Positions 20,520-32,469 of a DNA stretch of 64,000 nt are shown here, one piece after another (positions within the stretch are counted from its first letter, which is position 1; each line of letters starts with the position of its first letter). The position numbers were made by a program, and so were the translations under genes. This stretch comes from Agrostemma githago (Eukaryota; Streptophyta; Magnoliopsida; Caryophyllales; Caryophyllaceae). Below the pieces are notes generated by a model, which searched no databases, had not been told where the DNA came from, and saw only the letters and a program-made list of their open reading frames with translations. Location of the stretch: positions 16,667,277 through 16,731,276 of the forward strand of contig OY288261.1 in NCBI GenBank assembly GCA_958450325.1, read 5' to 3'.

Positions 20520-21823
20520 TCAACCATAGCCCTCAAGGGCTTGGAGGAGCAAGTCAAACGCACGGCCGACATCGTAATGAGGACTCATGCTACCGAGCCA
20601 AGCCATCCTCCACGGCCTCCAAGGAGGAGGCAAGAAGTAGTCCTCAAAAGACCCAACGTCATCTTTCGTGTTGTCTCCGGGGTCTATCCATCCTACGAGC
20701 TTCACCGACCTCTTCCTCCCTAAGCATCGTCTCCAATCACTAGCAAGCTTCAAGTCTTCATCATGAGGCACAAAAAACGGCTTTGGCCTCATTTCCTTGT
20801 TGCACACCCCCACACTTTCCTCAAGTTGTGGTTCTCCATCTTCATCACTTGTCCCCACATCATCTTGGAGGAGAGGATGAAACTTCTACCGGCGGTTTCA
20901 GTCTCTTCCAAACCATTGCTTGGTTTACTTACAAGGGGCTCTTGATGCTTATCCACATTCTCGGACATGGGCAACTTGGGCTTGTTAATTTCACCCAACA
21001 ACTTCGCAAACTCCACCAACTCATCCAACTCACTACCCTCCTCCAATTCATCACCAACGATACCTTCACCAAAGGTTATATCCTCATTCCTCTCTTTTTG
21101 GGTAGACGATTGAGGTTCTTCAAAGCAAGTTTCGCTTCCAAAAGGAACTACATCGGCGGCTTCGTGATTAGGTTGCTCCCCTTTCTCTAGTGGGCACCCT
21201 TCATCTAGTTGCGACGTTCGGGATAAAAACATTAAGGTTTTAACTGTTAACGTAATTAATCGAGCATCCATCGCCTCGTTTTCCCTTTGATATTGGGCCA
21301 TGAATTCATCTTGGTTCTTTTGCATTTGGATGGCCATCTCTTGTTGGCTCCTTTGCAATTGAAGAATCGATTGATACAACTCCAAGTTTGGCGATTGGTG
21401 GTCATTGGGGTCTTGTAATGCTCCTTGAAAATCTTGATGATGCCCGAGGAGTGGGGCATCATATTGTTGGTAGTGAGGTTGAGGTGATTGGTAGTATTGT
21501 GGGTTATGGGGTTCATATTGTGGTTGGGGTGGAGGGTAATGTGGTGGGTTTTGGGGAAATTGGCTTCCATACGGTGAATCATGATGAAACATGGTGGGTT
21601 CACGTTGATAGCTTGAGTAATGGCCACCATGATCATAGGATTGATAAGCATTCACTTGTTGGTAACCGTTTCCACATCCTTGAAGCTCATACCCACTAGT
21701 GTCTTGATTACCCCAAGAAGCTTGATAGTAATTAGGAGTCATCATGTCGTAGCTTTGATCCATAGAGGGAGAGGAGTAGCTCATGGTGGCTTCCATGGGT
21801 GCGGAATTTAGATCAAACCTCAT
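20520..21823 (-). pseudogene. Athila A gag remnant, capsid and all of pol deleted
   Basis: From MRFDLNSAPME (21823) the frame encodes a Gln/Pro/Tyr-rich segment and a heptad region (LQRSQQEMAIQMQKNQDEF) that parallels the C-terminal part of gag in Athila B (MQRSNQEMQRSQIEM). An acidic region follows, then after a frameshift near 20790-20860 a tail (PHYDVGRAFDLLLQALEG) parallel to the end of the Athila B protein (SLIDDFSRAFDLFLCALDG). The capsid core, protease, RT and integrase are absent, so this is a gag end joined to the region after protease. Homology to the Athila B gag start continues upstream to about 21930 but without an ATG and with stops. Confidence 0.75.
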
Positions 21824-22097
21824 ATTATGCTCGAAAATCGTGGCTCGTACCCGGTTGAGGACCTCTCAATCTAGCAACCGTCCGTTAAAGCGGCTCTAAG
21901 TTGCAAGAAGAAGATGGTCGTCACCTCTAAGCACAAACTGTAGACTAAGAGCAAACGTGAGAAGTCTAGTGCTTTTTGGGCACTAGACAAGAAGGAAATA
22001 AACTTCACACACACAAGAAGCAAAGGGACAAAAAAGAAAAACACAAAACAAAAGACAAAGTCAAGTAACTATGAAAACAAAGTCTAAACTAGCACCG

Positions 22098-22116
22098 TCC
22101 CCGGCAACGGCGCCAA
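22098..22116 (-). promoter_or_regulatory. primer binding site of Athila A (tRNA-Asp type)
   Basis: Sense TGGCGCCGTTGCCGGGGA starts three bases after the 5' LTR, the primer site typical of Athila elements (complementary to the 3' end of tRNA-Asp). Confidence 0.9.
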
Positions 22117-22118
22117 AT

Positions 22119-23657
22119 TGATGGTGAGGGATTTGCCGTGGATCCCCACCGTCAAATAATAACCAACTAACCTAACACGTAGATAGGGTAAGTCGGGTCG
22201 AGTCCACGGGGACAGTAAGAGGTGTCTAGACTAGGTCTACCTAAACACAAGACTAAGTCAACGAGCTAAACTAAACAAAACAATGATAAGAAGGGGAGAA
22301 GACTAAGACTACGACTAAGTTAACGAAGAAATCAAATAAGGAAAGGGTAGGGCTAGGTCGGGTTCATAAGTGTAGTAGGATAATTGGGAGATCGAGGGTG
22401 TAGGTTTCACCTAGTTACTAAGGTCGGTCCGGGCTCTCGCTACGTAGACCAATGTCCGCACTCTCGTGTCAAAGACAAAACCCGAATACTCATGCAAGTT
22501 GTCACCCAATACACAAGGATTCAACCACAAATCAATCACACAATGAGAAGAGGAAGACAAGCAAGAGGAGCATTTGCAACTACTACTCTAACAAGCAATT
22601 CAACAAACACATGGTGCTCTTAATATGTGACTAGTAACAAAGAATCCACCTTTACCCACAATCAAACCCTAATCATCCATAATCAACACTTAATCCCCTT
22701 ACTAACCCCACAACAAGTCTACTCACACATTATCAAACTAATACTAACATAAACAAGAGGAAACAACACAAACATCAAAACATACATAATGAAACTAACA
22801 AGAACAATAAACAATAATCAAAGATGAAAACTTGAATGAGTAAACAAGATTAAAAGAAGGGAAAAGAAGATTATACCTACTAACAAGATGAAAGGAAGAA
22901 TGAAAACTTGCATTAATGAGAAAAATCCAAAACAATCACCCAAGGTTGTCAATCTTGGATGGATTCTTTAAGAATTCCCTTAATACAAGACTAAACTACG
23001 ATTATCGACTAATTACCGACTAATCTACTCTAATCTAATCTAATCTATGCTAAAGTAGTCTAGGGTTTAATGGGAAGTGAAGAACATAAGATAAGATTAC
23101 AAGAGGAAGGGTATATATAGGGTTACAAGAACAAAGGAGAAGAAAAGAAGCGAAGTCACGCTGCAGCACCACCGTCCCGACCGAGACGGCCCCATCCCGG
23201 CCGGGAAAGGCTGGTCCCGACCGAGACAAGGTTGGTCTCATCCGAGATGGCCCAAAACAGGGGTTGGTTGCATCGCGCACTCCTTCCCGGTCGGGAAGTC
23301 ACTATCCCGCCCGGGAAGGGTCTTGTAGGCCTCCAATAAGAGCTCTAAGGTCCCTCCTTGCATCTCATGGGCTTCTCATCGATTCTCGGGGCTCGGGATC
23401 AAGTCTAAGGGGCTCGAGAATGGGTCCCAAGGTCTCGGGATCGAATCCAAGGCACCAAGTGATCGTTTCTTCTCTTCGTTGGCTCCAAAAGTGTATGAAA
23501 CGAGTCGGAATCGTTCCAATTCTTCATGAATGGTCTCGGGAACCTAAAACGAACTAAAGGAAGCATAAGTAACCCAAAAATCGCTCCCAAGGAGCGATTC
23601 CACAAGGAAAACGGGACCAAAACACAACAAATTAGGCACTACAAACTACACTTATCA
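22119..23657 (-). repeat. 5' LTR of Athila A
   Basis: Near-identical to 13820-15359, 1539 against 1540 bases. The palindrome array is at 23174-23319, upstream of the TATA box at about 23110-23120. It ends against LINE ORF1 at 23658. Confidence 0.93.
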
Positions 23658-24345
23658 ATACTGTATCTCGAAGAGGGGTCCGGATGTCATGTAGAATTCG
23701 GAGTCTGACCGCGCGCTCAACTGGCAGTATCGGTGCATGGTCTATATGCAAACACGAACCCAATTGCTTCCCAATATGGAGTAAATTTGACTCGTTTGTT
23801 TGCCCATTGATTGGAAGATCATACACGCGTACCCAAAACGGTACATGAAATAATGAAGTTTCCGATAACTTGCCTTTCCCGATAGGATCATTGAAACACC
23901 AAACGTATTTGTCGAAGTGCCATGGCTGCCCTTCGACCACTTCAATTTGTTTCTCTCATTTTCGAAGCGGAACACAAAAACTCGTTATTTAGTATCTAGA
24001 ACATTACCCACAATCTTGCCTTTTGTGTTCCAAATCTTCGTCATGGTATCGATCGCTGCTCGGGCATTAATAGCCTTCGTCGTCCAGATTTTCCCGACTA
24101 GCAGAATCTCATTTGAATGATTTGAATTAGCATCTTCATCTTCTTCCCAATCAAAAACCGGATACTGCCTTCCTTTTCTTTGCCTTTCCGCGAACTTCCG
24201 GCTGTGAGCATCTTTCCTTTGACAATGGAAAATTGTGTGTGAATTACTGCTTCTGTGATCCTTGCCAAAATAGAAGGGAGAGATCTCCGAGATATTTGGA
24301 ACAAAAACCTAGGAAAAAGTCTAGCAAAAAACCCTCTTCTTGAGT
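23658..24345 (-). pseudogene. LINE ORF1, 5' part (DUF4283-like)
   Basis: Resumes the LINE on the other side of Athila A. Frames give LVEGQPWHFDKYVW-like residues (about 23940-23880), SLFHVPFWVRVYDLPI and RLRILHDIRTPLRDTV ending at the insertion; the next residues after the insertion (VRIAMRSGKI at 13814) complete the usual ORF1 sequence. An N-terminal segment is seen to about 24304 (ISRRSLPSILARITEA). Several frameshifts. The 5' end near 24345 is approximate. Confidence 0.75.
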
Positions 24346-26122
24346 ATACTTAGAATAAAATCATCCCCTGACAAATTCTTGTTTGTGACGAGAATATACG
24401 TCACAAACGTTTGACGAGTAAAATAATACTCATTTGGGTGGATAAAGACAAACAACTTGCTATTGTATAGGTTTACTTTATCTAACCATGTCATGTTATT
24501 TCACCTGTCATCGATTATATCCGTAACAAGGAAGACTTAATCATCCTTTAGGTTCCTTCAACTTATCTAATACAATAATAAATCTGCAGTGGCTACTTCC
24601 CACACTTTCAAATGAATATATTGAGCAAGGTATTCATTTAACCACATCTACATTGAAACTCCAAGGTTTCGACATCACCCATATTTTACCATTTGGCCTG
24701 GATACCAAATATTATTATTAGTGACAGTCCAATTATTACACAAACTAAAAAGAAAAAGAAAAAGAATATTAATCATAACACTAGGCTTTATTCTAGTTTC
24801 TAATAACTTGGATAGTATTATGATGCAAAACCATTTAACATCCTCCCCTATTTGGTGAGATTACTCAACCCCCATACATTCCAAAATTCAACCACATCGT
24901 CATCCACATACATGAGCAATTTCCTCAACCTTATTTATAACACGAGCAATGTACACACTTAAAATAACAGCATGTGATTTTCCAACAGTGTAGACATGCA
25001 GCTGGAGGCTGGAGTACTAGATCATTCTAATCATCTACAAAACTGTAGTACTAGGTCATGCAGATAGTGTAGACATGCAGGCATCCAAATTGTACTAGCC
25101 TCATATACTCGTGGTAAACTGGTAATGTTGACTTTGTAGATCATTTCTTGATGCAAACCCTTTTTTTGTAGATGATGCTCCAGATGAGTACTTCAACCAA
25201 TGTCAGATTCGCAAACAAGTACTCAGTGTTCAACTTGGGAATAATGTTACAGTGTCCATGAGTATGGACCACTTGTCCACTTGGAAATGTTACGACTACT
25301 TTGAAAATCACTATCACTCTTATCAAACTATAAAAGGTTTATAGTAATGATTCGCGTCTCCAACAATTACAATGGTACAATATTTATAGTACCCTTGAAA
25401 TCTAAATATAATCGTAATCTCATAATTATGTCATATTAGTGATATTATTCTGATTACGGTATATTACGGTATACCGTGATCTCCGATCCCTAACAACTCT
25501 TGCGTAGTATACTGTATGTATACCTCAACCGTTTTTTGCCAAAATTGTCATATTATTGTATCTATATCATCCACGGATCTAAAGGGATGTTTTAAACTGA
25601 GACATTCACTCCAACTAAATCACCTTTTCGCGGCGATTATTTTTGTATTTCGTGGAATTTCTATTCGAAGGTTTCCCCATCGATTGTGTATTCATTAAGG
25701 TAGGCAGCGTTGTCGTAGCCTTTCATAGCTAATAATTTATTCGCTGGGTTAGCTCCTTAAAATCGACGCGAAAGAAGAGGAGGTTTAGTGGCGATTTTAG
25801 TGTCGATTATTATTGATACGGTAAACAATTTGATTTTCTCACAAATGAGAATTGTAACACGATTGTATTCGGCACGATAAGTACAATAAAATGTCATTTA
25901 GTGGCATTTGTTGCAATTGCATTCGACACAAAAAGTACTATTAAATGCAACCATATAATAAATTTGGTATCGATTTCATTCGATACGAAATATCACATTT
26001 ATCTCTCAAATGTGGTGCGAAAATAAAAACAAAAAAAGTGAAAATATGTAACTTTTATATCACTCACAAATTCCAAAAATTACATATATCCAACATCATA
26101 TCGACAAAAATTAAATTAATAT
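24346..26122. other. unassigned AT-rich sequence
   Basis: No gene or element recognised. It contains a perfect hairpin at 24381-24408 (arms GTTTGTGACG and CGTCACAAAC, 8-base loop), a repeated word agtgtagacatgcag near 24985 and 25065, a 68-codon open stretch without ATG on plus at about 25132-25341, and a degenerate tandem pattern at about 25850-26000. It could be old element debris or intergenic DNA. Confidence 0.5.
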
Positions 26123-26219
26123 TGTAATCCCGTAGAAAATCTAACGCAATATAGTGGCGGAAACACTGTAGAGTTGGGATTAAAACACACAGACAAAAGA
26201 AATGGTAAGTCAATACAAA
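26123..26219 (-). repeat. end of a large LTR (same family as 9670-12080), cut by CACTA-1
   Basis: Begins TGTAATCCCGTAG and for about 95 bases matches both 51017-51125 and the complement of the end of 9670-12080 (shared word cagtggcggaaacac with one change). It stops at the CACTA-1 terminus. The remainder should lie beyond the right edge of CACTA-1, outside the window. Confidence 0.75.
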
Positions 26220-26253
26220 CACTACAAGAAATACTTCTAGTAGCTACCATACA

Positions 26254-26512
26254 CGCGCGACCGAAACTTTCAGTCGCTCATTTAGCGACTGAAAGTAACT
26301 CGCGCGACCGATTTAAGTCGCTGGACGAAGAGACGGATTGGGGGGAAAATCAATTCACGGTAGCGACAGAAATCAGTCGCTAAAAAAAAACGCGCGACCG
26401 ATATCGGTCGCTAAATTCAGTGATTTAGCGACCGACGTCGGTCGCTAAGTGACGTCAAAAAACAAACCATAGCGACCGATTTAAAAACCGTGCGACCGTT
26501 GTCAGTGCTAAG
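26254..26512. repeat. CACTA-1 subterminal repeats
   Basis: More than ten copies, in both orientations, of a motif around TAGCGACCGA / TCGGTCGCTA (for example 26403-26412 and 26432-26446). Subterminal motif arrays of CACTA elements bind the TnpA-type protein. Confidence 0.85.
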
Positions 26513-27098
26513 GAGGCTGATTTTTTTTAAATCAGCGAACACGCCCCTCCCCCTCGCACAACCCTCATTCACTCTCTATCTCTCTCTACCTCGCCTCCAC
26601 CTTCTCTCTACCCGCGCCCTTCGTCATCCTTCCTCTTCATTCCTTATTCTTTTCTCCACTTTTCTTAGTTACGGTATGTTTTCTATCTATACTTAATTTA
26701 AATTATTTGTTAATTTTTGTATTTATTGATATAAATAAATTAGTTATTGAGTTAGATGTTTTTATAGTGTAGTGTTGTTGTTGTTGGAGTATTTAGTGTA
26801 GTTAGAATGTTAATTGCCCATAGGTTCCCCAGTTTGGAATAGGTAGATTGTTAGTATAAAGTTAGGGTTTATGGTTAAGTAGTTGAATGAATTTTGTTGT
26901 TTTAATGTGTTAGGAAATTAGAAATGAAAATACAATTATGTCGATTTAGTGATGTACTTATAGACGGATTAGGTGCAAATAGTACTATATTTAGGTGAAT
27001 TGAGAATTTTACAAAATATGTGAGTAGTGTATACTAATAAATTACTTTGGAGGAAATAATGTGTATTTGGTTATTGTCTCAATTTTTTTAAATAAAAA
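26513..27098 (+). other. CACTA-1 5' leader of TNP2
   Basis: C/T-rich start (tctctctctacctcgcc near 26580) then AT-rich sequence, parallel to the leader of CACTA-2. A donor-like GTATGT is at about 26669, but the acceptor seen in CACTA-2 just before the ATG (CATAG) reads AATAA here, so the leader intron appears broken. Confidence 0.55.
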
Positions 27099-27585
27099 AT
27101 GAAGAGATTTGAACGAAATTGGATGTATGAGGAAAGATTGGATAAGAGACGACATCCCACAACGAAATTTTTAGAGGGTGTTAATTGTTTTCTGGAGTTT
27201 GCTAATAATCACCCCGAATACGCGTCAGACGGTAGATTTAGATGTCCTTGTGTGAAATGTAAGAACCTCAGATTCTTGGATATTATTTTGATTAAGGAAC
27301 ATATTATCTCAAATGGGTTTTATCCAAATTATTATCGTTGGATTTGTCATGGTGAGACGTCTGCTATTGAGGAATCTGAGGTTGAACAGAATGAGGGCGG
27401 GTTGAGAGAAATGATTGTTGATGTGGTTGAGTGCAATGTGTTTCGGGATGAGAGCATGTACACTAACGACGATTACCAACCAACCCCACAAGAAGCCGCC
27501 AAACCCACGAGCGAAAGCATTTTTTGATATGTTAGAGGCTTCGGAGAAGCCGTTATATGGAGGGTGTGACGTGACATTGTTAGAA
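27099..27585 (+). pseudogene. CACTA-1 TNP2 transposase, N-terminal fragment
   Basis: MKRFERNWMYEERLDKRR to WICHGE is the transposase-associated domain (Transpos_assoc). A frameshift near 27480-27520 moves the reading to NPRAKAFFDMLEASEKPLYG, which then stops at the CACTA-2 insertion in codon E of TLLE. The gene continues at 34737. Confidence 0.9.
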
Positions 27586-27607
27586 CACTACAAGAAAAAC
27601 TGTCCCG

Positions 27608-27842
27608 GGCGTCCACCTGTTTGGCGTCCTGGGCATACGAACGCCTACATGGCGTCCGAAAAGTCAAACGGGCGTCCACAGTCGGACGCCAAACTTGGCG
27701 TCCGACTGAAGTTTGGGAGGACAAAATGAAGGACAACTGGCGTCCACAGGCGGATGCCATTTACCCCAAATGGCGTCCGCTGTCGCTCGCCATTTAGCAG
27801 CATATGGCGTCCGACAGCGGACGCCCGTCAGGGTGAGTGTGG
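27608..27842. repeat. CACTA-2 left subterminal repeats
   Basis: Many copies of GGCGTCC / GGACGCC, often as imperfect palindromes (for example GGCGTCCGAC and GCGGACGCC within 20 bases at 27806-27824). The matching set is at 34382-34715. Confidence 0.88.
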
Positions 27843-27966
27843 CGTCAAATACCCGCTCACCCCCCTCTCCCCCTTCATTTGTTAAAAAAAAATCTCTCTC
27901 TACACTCTCCCTCTACGCTCGCCGACCCATTTCTCTCCCATTTTTCATCCTTTATTTCTAATTTTG

Positions 27967-28742
27967 GTACGTTTTCTTAGTTTATTTCGTTTCTATTCAT
28001 TATAATTAGTTCGTATTCTCCATTGTTAGCGTTATTTATTGATAATTTGTTAGTTAATTTCGTCTAGGTCTACATTTCGATTAGGTTGATTAGTTTAGGC
28101 CAAGTTCGATTAGGTTGATTAGTTTATCCCAAATTCGCTTAGTTAGATTATCTATGCCCATCGTTATTTTTACTAGGGTTTGATCAATTTGGTTGAATTG
28201 AGCTAGAATGACCTCTAGGGTCTTCCGTGAGGTTTTGTGTGACTTGAGACGGACCAAAAGATGTCGTAATAATTCCGGATTTTCCCGAAACCACTTCTAT
28301 CCTGATCGGGGTTGTAAATAGGTGTTAGCGGCGCTTTCGGAATTTTGATATCTGTATCCGAAAATTTGACCCTTTTTTGACCTGTTTAAGCTGCTTCTGT
28401 GTGACCTAAGGCATGAATTGTTGTGTTTTGTTCGGTTGAATTGGGATTACATTGATAAATTAGCTAGGGTTTTTGTAAATTGGGATTAAATTGTGATTAA
28501 ATTCGGTGACTAATTTTTGTAAGGTCAATTAATAATTAATAAGACATTTGCAAATTAAAAATTGGGTTTACTAAACATTTGTAAGGTCAATTCTAAATTA
28601 ATAAGACATTTGGGTTTATTTCGACGTATTAGTTAGAGAAATGAAGTTTAAGTTAAATGGTGATTAAATATTCGTTTAGTAAGTTATAAATTAAAGTAGG
28701 GAAATTAAACTTTAATACGTTATATATATTTTTTGAACATAG
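27967..28742 (+). other. probable 5'-leader intron of CACTA-2 TNP2
   Basis: Donor GTACGT at 27967 after a C/T-rich leader; acceptor ...GAACATAG ending 28742, three bases before the ATG. A leader intron is usual in this family; transcript data would settle it. Confidence 0.6.
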
Positions 28743-28745
28743 AAA

Positions 28746-31700
28746 ATGAAGAGAATTGAACGGAAATGGATGTACGGGGGAAGACTTGATAAGAAGAGAT
28801 GTCCAACAGTCGAATTTTTGAGGGGTGTTGAGTCATTTGTCGAGGTCGCTAAAAAGTCGGTAGACTACGCATCGAGGGGGGAGGTTAGGTGTCCGTGTAC
28901 TAAATGCAAGAACCTAAAATTTCTTGAGGTCCTTGTAGTGAAGGAACATGTCATCTATAGTGGTTTTTCACCCGATTACTATTATTGGATTTGTCATGGT
29001 GAGTCATCTCAGTCTGAGGGAACCGAAAACCATCAAAATGAGGGGGGATTGAGAGGTATGATAGTTGATGTTGTGGAGTGCAACTTATTTAACTCACCTA
29101 ACCCACGAGACTCACCTAGCCCACGAGACTCACCCAACCCACAAGACTCACCTAACCCACAAGAGCCTAACCCACGAGCAAAGGCGTTTTTCGACATGTT
29201 GGAAGCTTCGGAGAAACCGTTATACGGAGGGTGCGATGTGACTTTGTTAGAAGTCGCGTCTATGGTAGTTAGCCTTAAATGTGAGTTCAACCTGCCCTTT
29301 GCTTATGTCGATGGTATTGCTGCCTTGCTCGAGAGAGTTATTCCAAAAGACAATATCATGACCCGATCATTCTACACAACCAAAAAAGTTGTGAAGGGAC
29401 TTCAACTCCCGCATCAAAAGATTGACGCTTGTCCAGATGGGTGCATGCTATTTTGGAAGGACGATGCGATGCTTGATGAATGTAGGAGATGTGGTAAGGG
29501 TAGGTATAAGATGGTCGAGGGGGATATTGTTTTGAGAGGTAGAAAAGGGAAAAGTAGTGTCAGGGGTAAGAAACCAATCCCAATAAGTCAGCTTACGTAC
29601 TTCCCTATTGCACCTAGGCTTCAGAAATTGTACGCCACAAAAACCATAGCTGAGCAAATGTGGTGGCACAAGGAGGACATTAGGGTACTAGGGAAGATGT
29701 GTCATCCGAGTGATGGTGAGGAGTGGAAGCGTTTTGATAGACTACATCCCCACTTTGCGTTAGAACCCCGAAATGTAAGGCTTGGGTTGTGCACTGATGG
29801 ATTTGCACCGTTCGGTCAATTTGGTAAATCGTACTCTTGCTGGCCAGTGATGATCACACCTTACAACCTACCTCCTTGGTTGTGTTTGAAGCAACCTTTC
29901 ATCTTCCTATCTCTTATTGTTCCCGGACCCAAAAACCCGAAAAATCATTTGGATGTTTACTTGCAACCTGTTATTGAGGAACTGAAACAACTGTGGGAGG
30001 TAGGGGTGGAAACTTATGATGTCTCTCTGAGACAAAACTTTCAGTTGAATGCAGCTTTGTTGTGGACTATAAACGACTTTCCCGCGTACGGTATGCTCTC
30101 GGGGTGGTCTACTGCGGGTCAGAAAGCATGTCCGTGTTGTATGGGTGAGAGCAAAGCTTTTTATCTTCCAAATTCTAGTAAAATAAGTTGGTTTGACTGT
30201 CATCGGCAGTTCCTACCAGAAGGTCACCCATATAGAAAGAATAAGAAGGCGTTCAAGAAGGGTGAGGAGGTGCTTGACGACGCACCTGATCGACTCCCAG
30301 GAGATGAAATATGGGAGTTGATTTCTGATTACCCGTCTACTGTTGACGGAACCGAGCAGGAGTTCAAAGACCTCAAGAAGTTGAAAAATGGTTGGTTTAA
30401 ACGTAGCATATTCTTCGAATTCCCATATTGGAGGACTTTGTTAATTCGTCACAATTTAGATGTGATGCACATAGAGAAAAACTTCTTCGAGCAGTTGATT
30501 CACACGGTGATGGATGTGGAGGGGAAGAGTTGTGACACTACAGGCTCCCGACGAGATGTCAAGAATTTCTGTCACCGTCCTCAACTGCACATAAAACAGG
30601 ATGGGTCGAAACCGAGGGCCTTGTTCGCACTTGACAAGGCTCAGAGAAAGGCGTTGTTGGAGTGGGTAGAGAAGTTGAAGTTCCCTGATGGGTACGCCTC
30701 CGACTTCAAACGCTGTGTTGATCTTAAGAACCTGAAGCTTCAAGGGTTAAAGAGTCACGACTGTCACGTTTTCATGGAGAGGTTGCTTCCGGTGTCACTA
30801 AAGCACCTTCTGCCACCGACGGTGTGGAATTCTATAACTGAGATATCTCAATTCTTCCGAGATTTGTGTTCCTCTACAGTATCAATTGAGGACATGTCTC
30901 GGCTCGAGGAACAAATTCCGCAGATACTATGCAAACTTGAGATGATCTTTCCACCGTCGTTCTTTAATTCCATGGAGCATCTACCTGTCCACTTGCCCTA
31001 CGAGGCTAAGGTTGGAGGACCTGTCCAGTATAGATGGATGTACCCATTTGAAAGGTACGTAACTTTTAGTAACTTCATTTAAAAAAAAATAAGCTTAACT
31101 AATTTGTATTGATTGAAATATATAACTTGTTTATTTAGGTTCCTGAATCATTTGAAGAAGAAAATTGGTAACAAGGCTAGGGTAGAAGGTTCTATTTGTA
31201 ATGCATATTTGACAGAAGAGATTGCAAACTTCTGCTCCCTCTACTTCGATAAAGATGTGCAAACAAAAACCAAGAACCTGAACCTAGGACATTCGGTGTC
31301 CATTGACCCCACTATTCCCGAATTTTTTCAAAAGAAGGACGATGAAGGAACTTCATCCGTTGAGGGTTCTAGGACACTAGATGAGAAAGAGTACAACCGA
31401 GCACACCTTTACCTACTTTCGAATTGTGAGATCTTAGAGCCTTATGAGAAACAATTTGTAACTGAATATGTCGCTGGAAACCCTGCCGTGAACCCTGATG
31501 ACGTTTGGAGTAAGCACGACGAACATTTCCCGAAGTGGCTCAAGGATCACGTAGTTGCCTTAGACATACGTGATGATTTGGTTAGAAGTTTGGCATTTGG
31601 TCCAGTGCGAGTGGTTAAAACCTGGAACCGGTACTCGGTGAACGGGTTCAATTTTCACACATTCAACTACGGGAAGAACAAGGCTAGATGCAATTTTGGT

Positions 31701-32324
31701 GTGAGTGTGTCATCTCTTGATGGTGATGAGTACTATGGTATTTTGGAGGATATTTTTGAGTTGTGTTATGCTGGCAAAGAACGAGGGTATAGAGCTGTGG
31801 TATTCAAGTGTGAGTGGAAAGACAGCTCCGTGAACGGGACCCGAGTGCATGAACGTTACAAGATTGTGGAAGTTAATCACACAAGGAAATATCCTACGTA
31901 CGATCCGTTCATACTCGCGCATCAGGCGAAGCAAGTCTATTTTGCTCCTTCTCCTTACACGAAAAATGACAGAAATCAAAGTCAATGGTGGGCAGTCTTT
32001 ACGACTAAACCACGGGGACAAATAGACAGTTCTCTGTTCCAGGAAGATGTTGCTTCAACTGGTACACGCTTATCTTCTATTGAAGAGAACATATTCTCCG
32101 TACAAGATCAGAATCAAGGGGCAGAGGAAAATTTTGAGGATGACGATGATGATGGACAAGGAGAGTACATGGTCAGGGATGTTCCGGACTTCCTTGAGGA
32201 GGATGACGGACACGATGAAGAGAATTCAGAGGATGATCAAGTGGAGGTCGAGGAGACCGAGGAGGAGGATCAGACTGAGGAGGATGAGGAGGGAGAAAAT
32301 AACGACAGCGACGGTGACTACTAG
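28746..32324 (+). CDS. TNP2: CACTA-2 TNP2-type transposase (join 28746-31054, 31139-32324)
   Basis: 1164 residues, open throughout; the intron 31055-31138 (GTACGT..TTTAG) is inferred because it restores YPFER-FLNHL. Domains: transposase-associated domain (residues 1-90); proline-rich minisatellite (about 116-144); Transposase_21 (about 260-600) with TDGFAPFGQFGKSYSCWP near 352 and HNLDVMHIEKN near 568, which carry acidic residues likely in the catalytic site; DUF4218 across the intron (PVHLPYEAKVGGPVQYRW); DUF4216 (SQWWAVFTTKPRG). The tail is very acidic (EEDQTEEDEEGENN). The enzyme cuts at the CACTA ends. The intact state contrasts with the CACTA-1 homologue, which has a shift and three stops. 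Confidence 0.93.
29092..29178 (+). repeat. coding minisatellite in TNP2
   Basis: About four copies of an 18-base unit (near gactcacctarcccacga) encode repeats of SPNPRD / SPNPQD. The corresponding place in CACTA-1 (27460-27515) lacks the array. Confidence 0.85.
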
Positions 32325-32469
32325 AGTTGTACGTTTACATGTTTACATGGTTAAGTTATTTTGATGTTTACTATAGTAGGATTTTTTACTTGAATAAAGA
32401 TAGAATGTAATTGTTGTTCACATGGCTAATTGTTGTTAACATTGTCTAATTTTTTCGCAGGTTAAGACA

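Larger units (their letters stand above)
13820..23657 (-). mobile_element. Athila element A, non-autonomous (no protease, RT, RNase H or integrase)
   Basis: 9838 bases, minus orientation, with LTRs 13820-15359 and 22119-23657. The flanks are gtact (13815-13819) and atact (23658-23662), a 5-bp target duplication with one difference. The PBS of tRNA-Asp type abuts the right LTR and the polypurine tract abuts the left LTR. Inside are a gag remnant (20520-21823) and an intact env-position ORF (17633-19228); the entire pol is missing. The two LTRs look nearly identical on inspection, implying recent transposition, which must have used enzymes supplied by another element. Confidence 0.92.

Noticed and set aside
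25141..25326. Minus-strand 61-residue open frame as a gene
   Set aside because: No recognisable domain, no promoter or splice context, AT-rich surroundings; the opposite strand is equally open.
32047..32364. Arg/Met-rich plus-strand frame overlapping TNP2 exon 2
   Set aside because: Shadow of the acidic tail of TNP2 in another frame.
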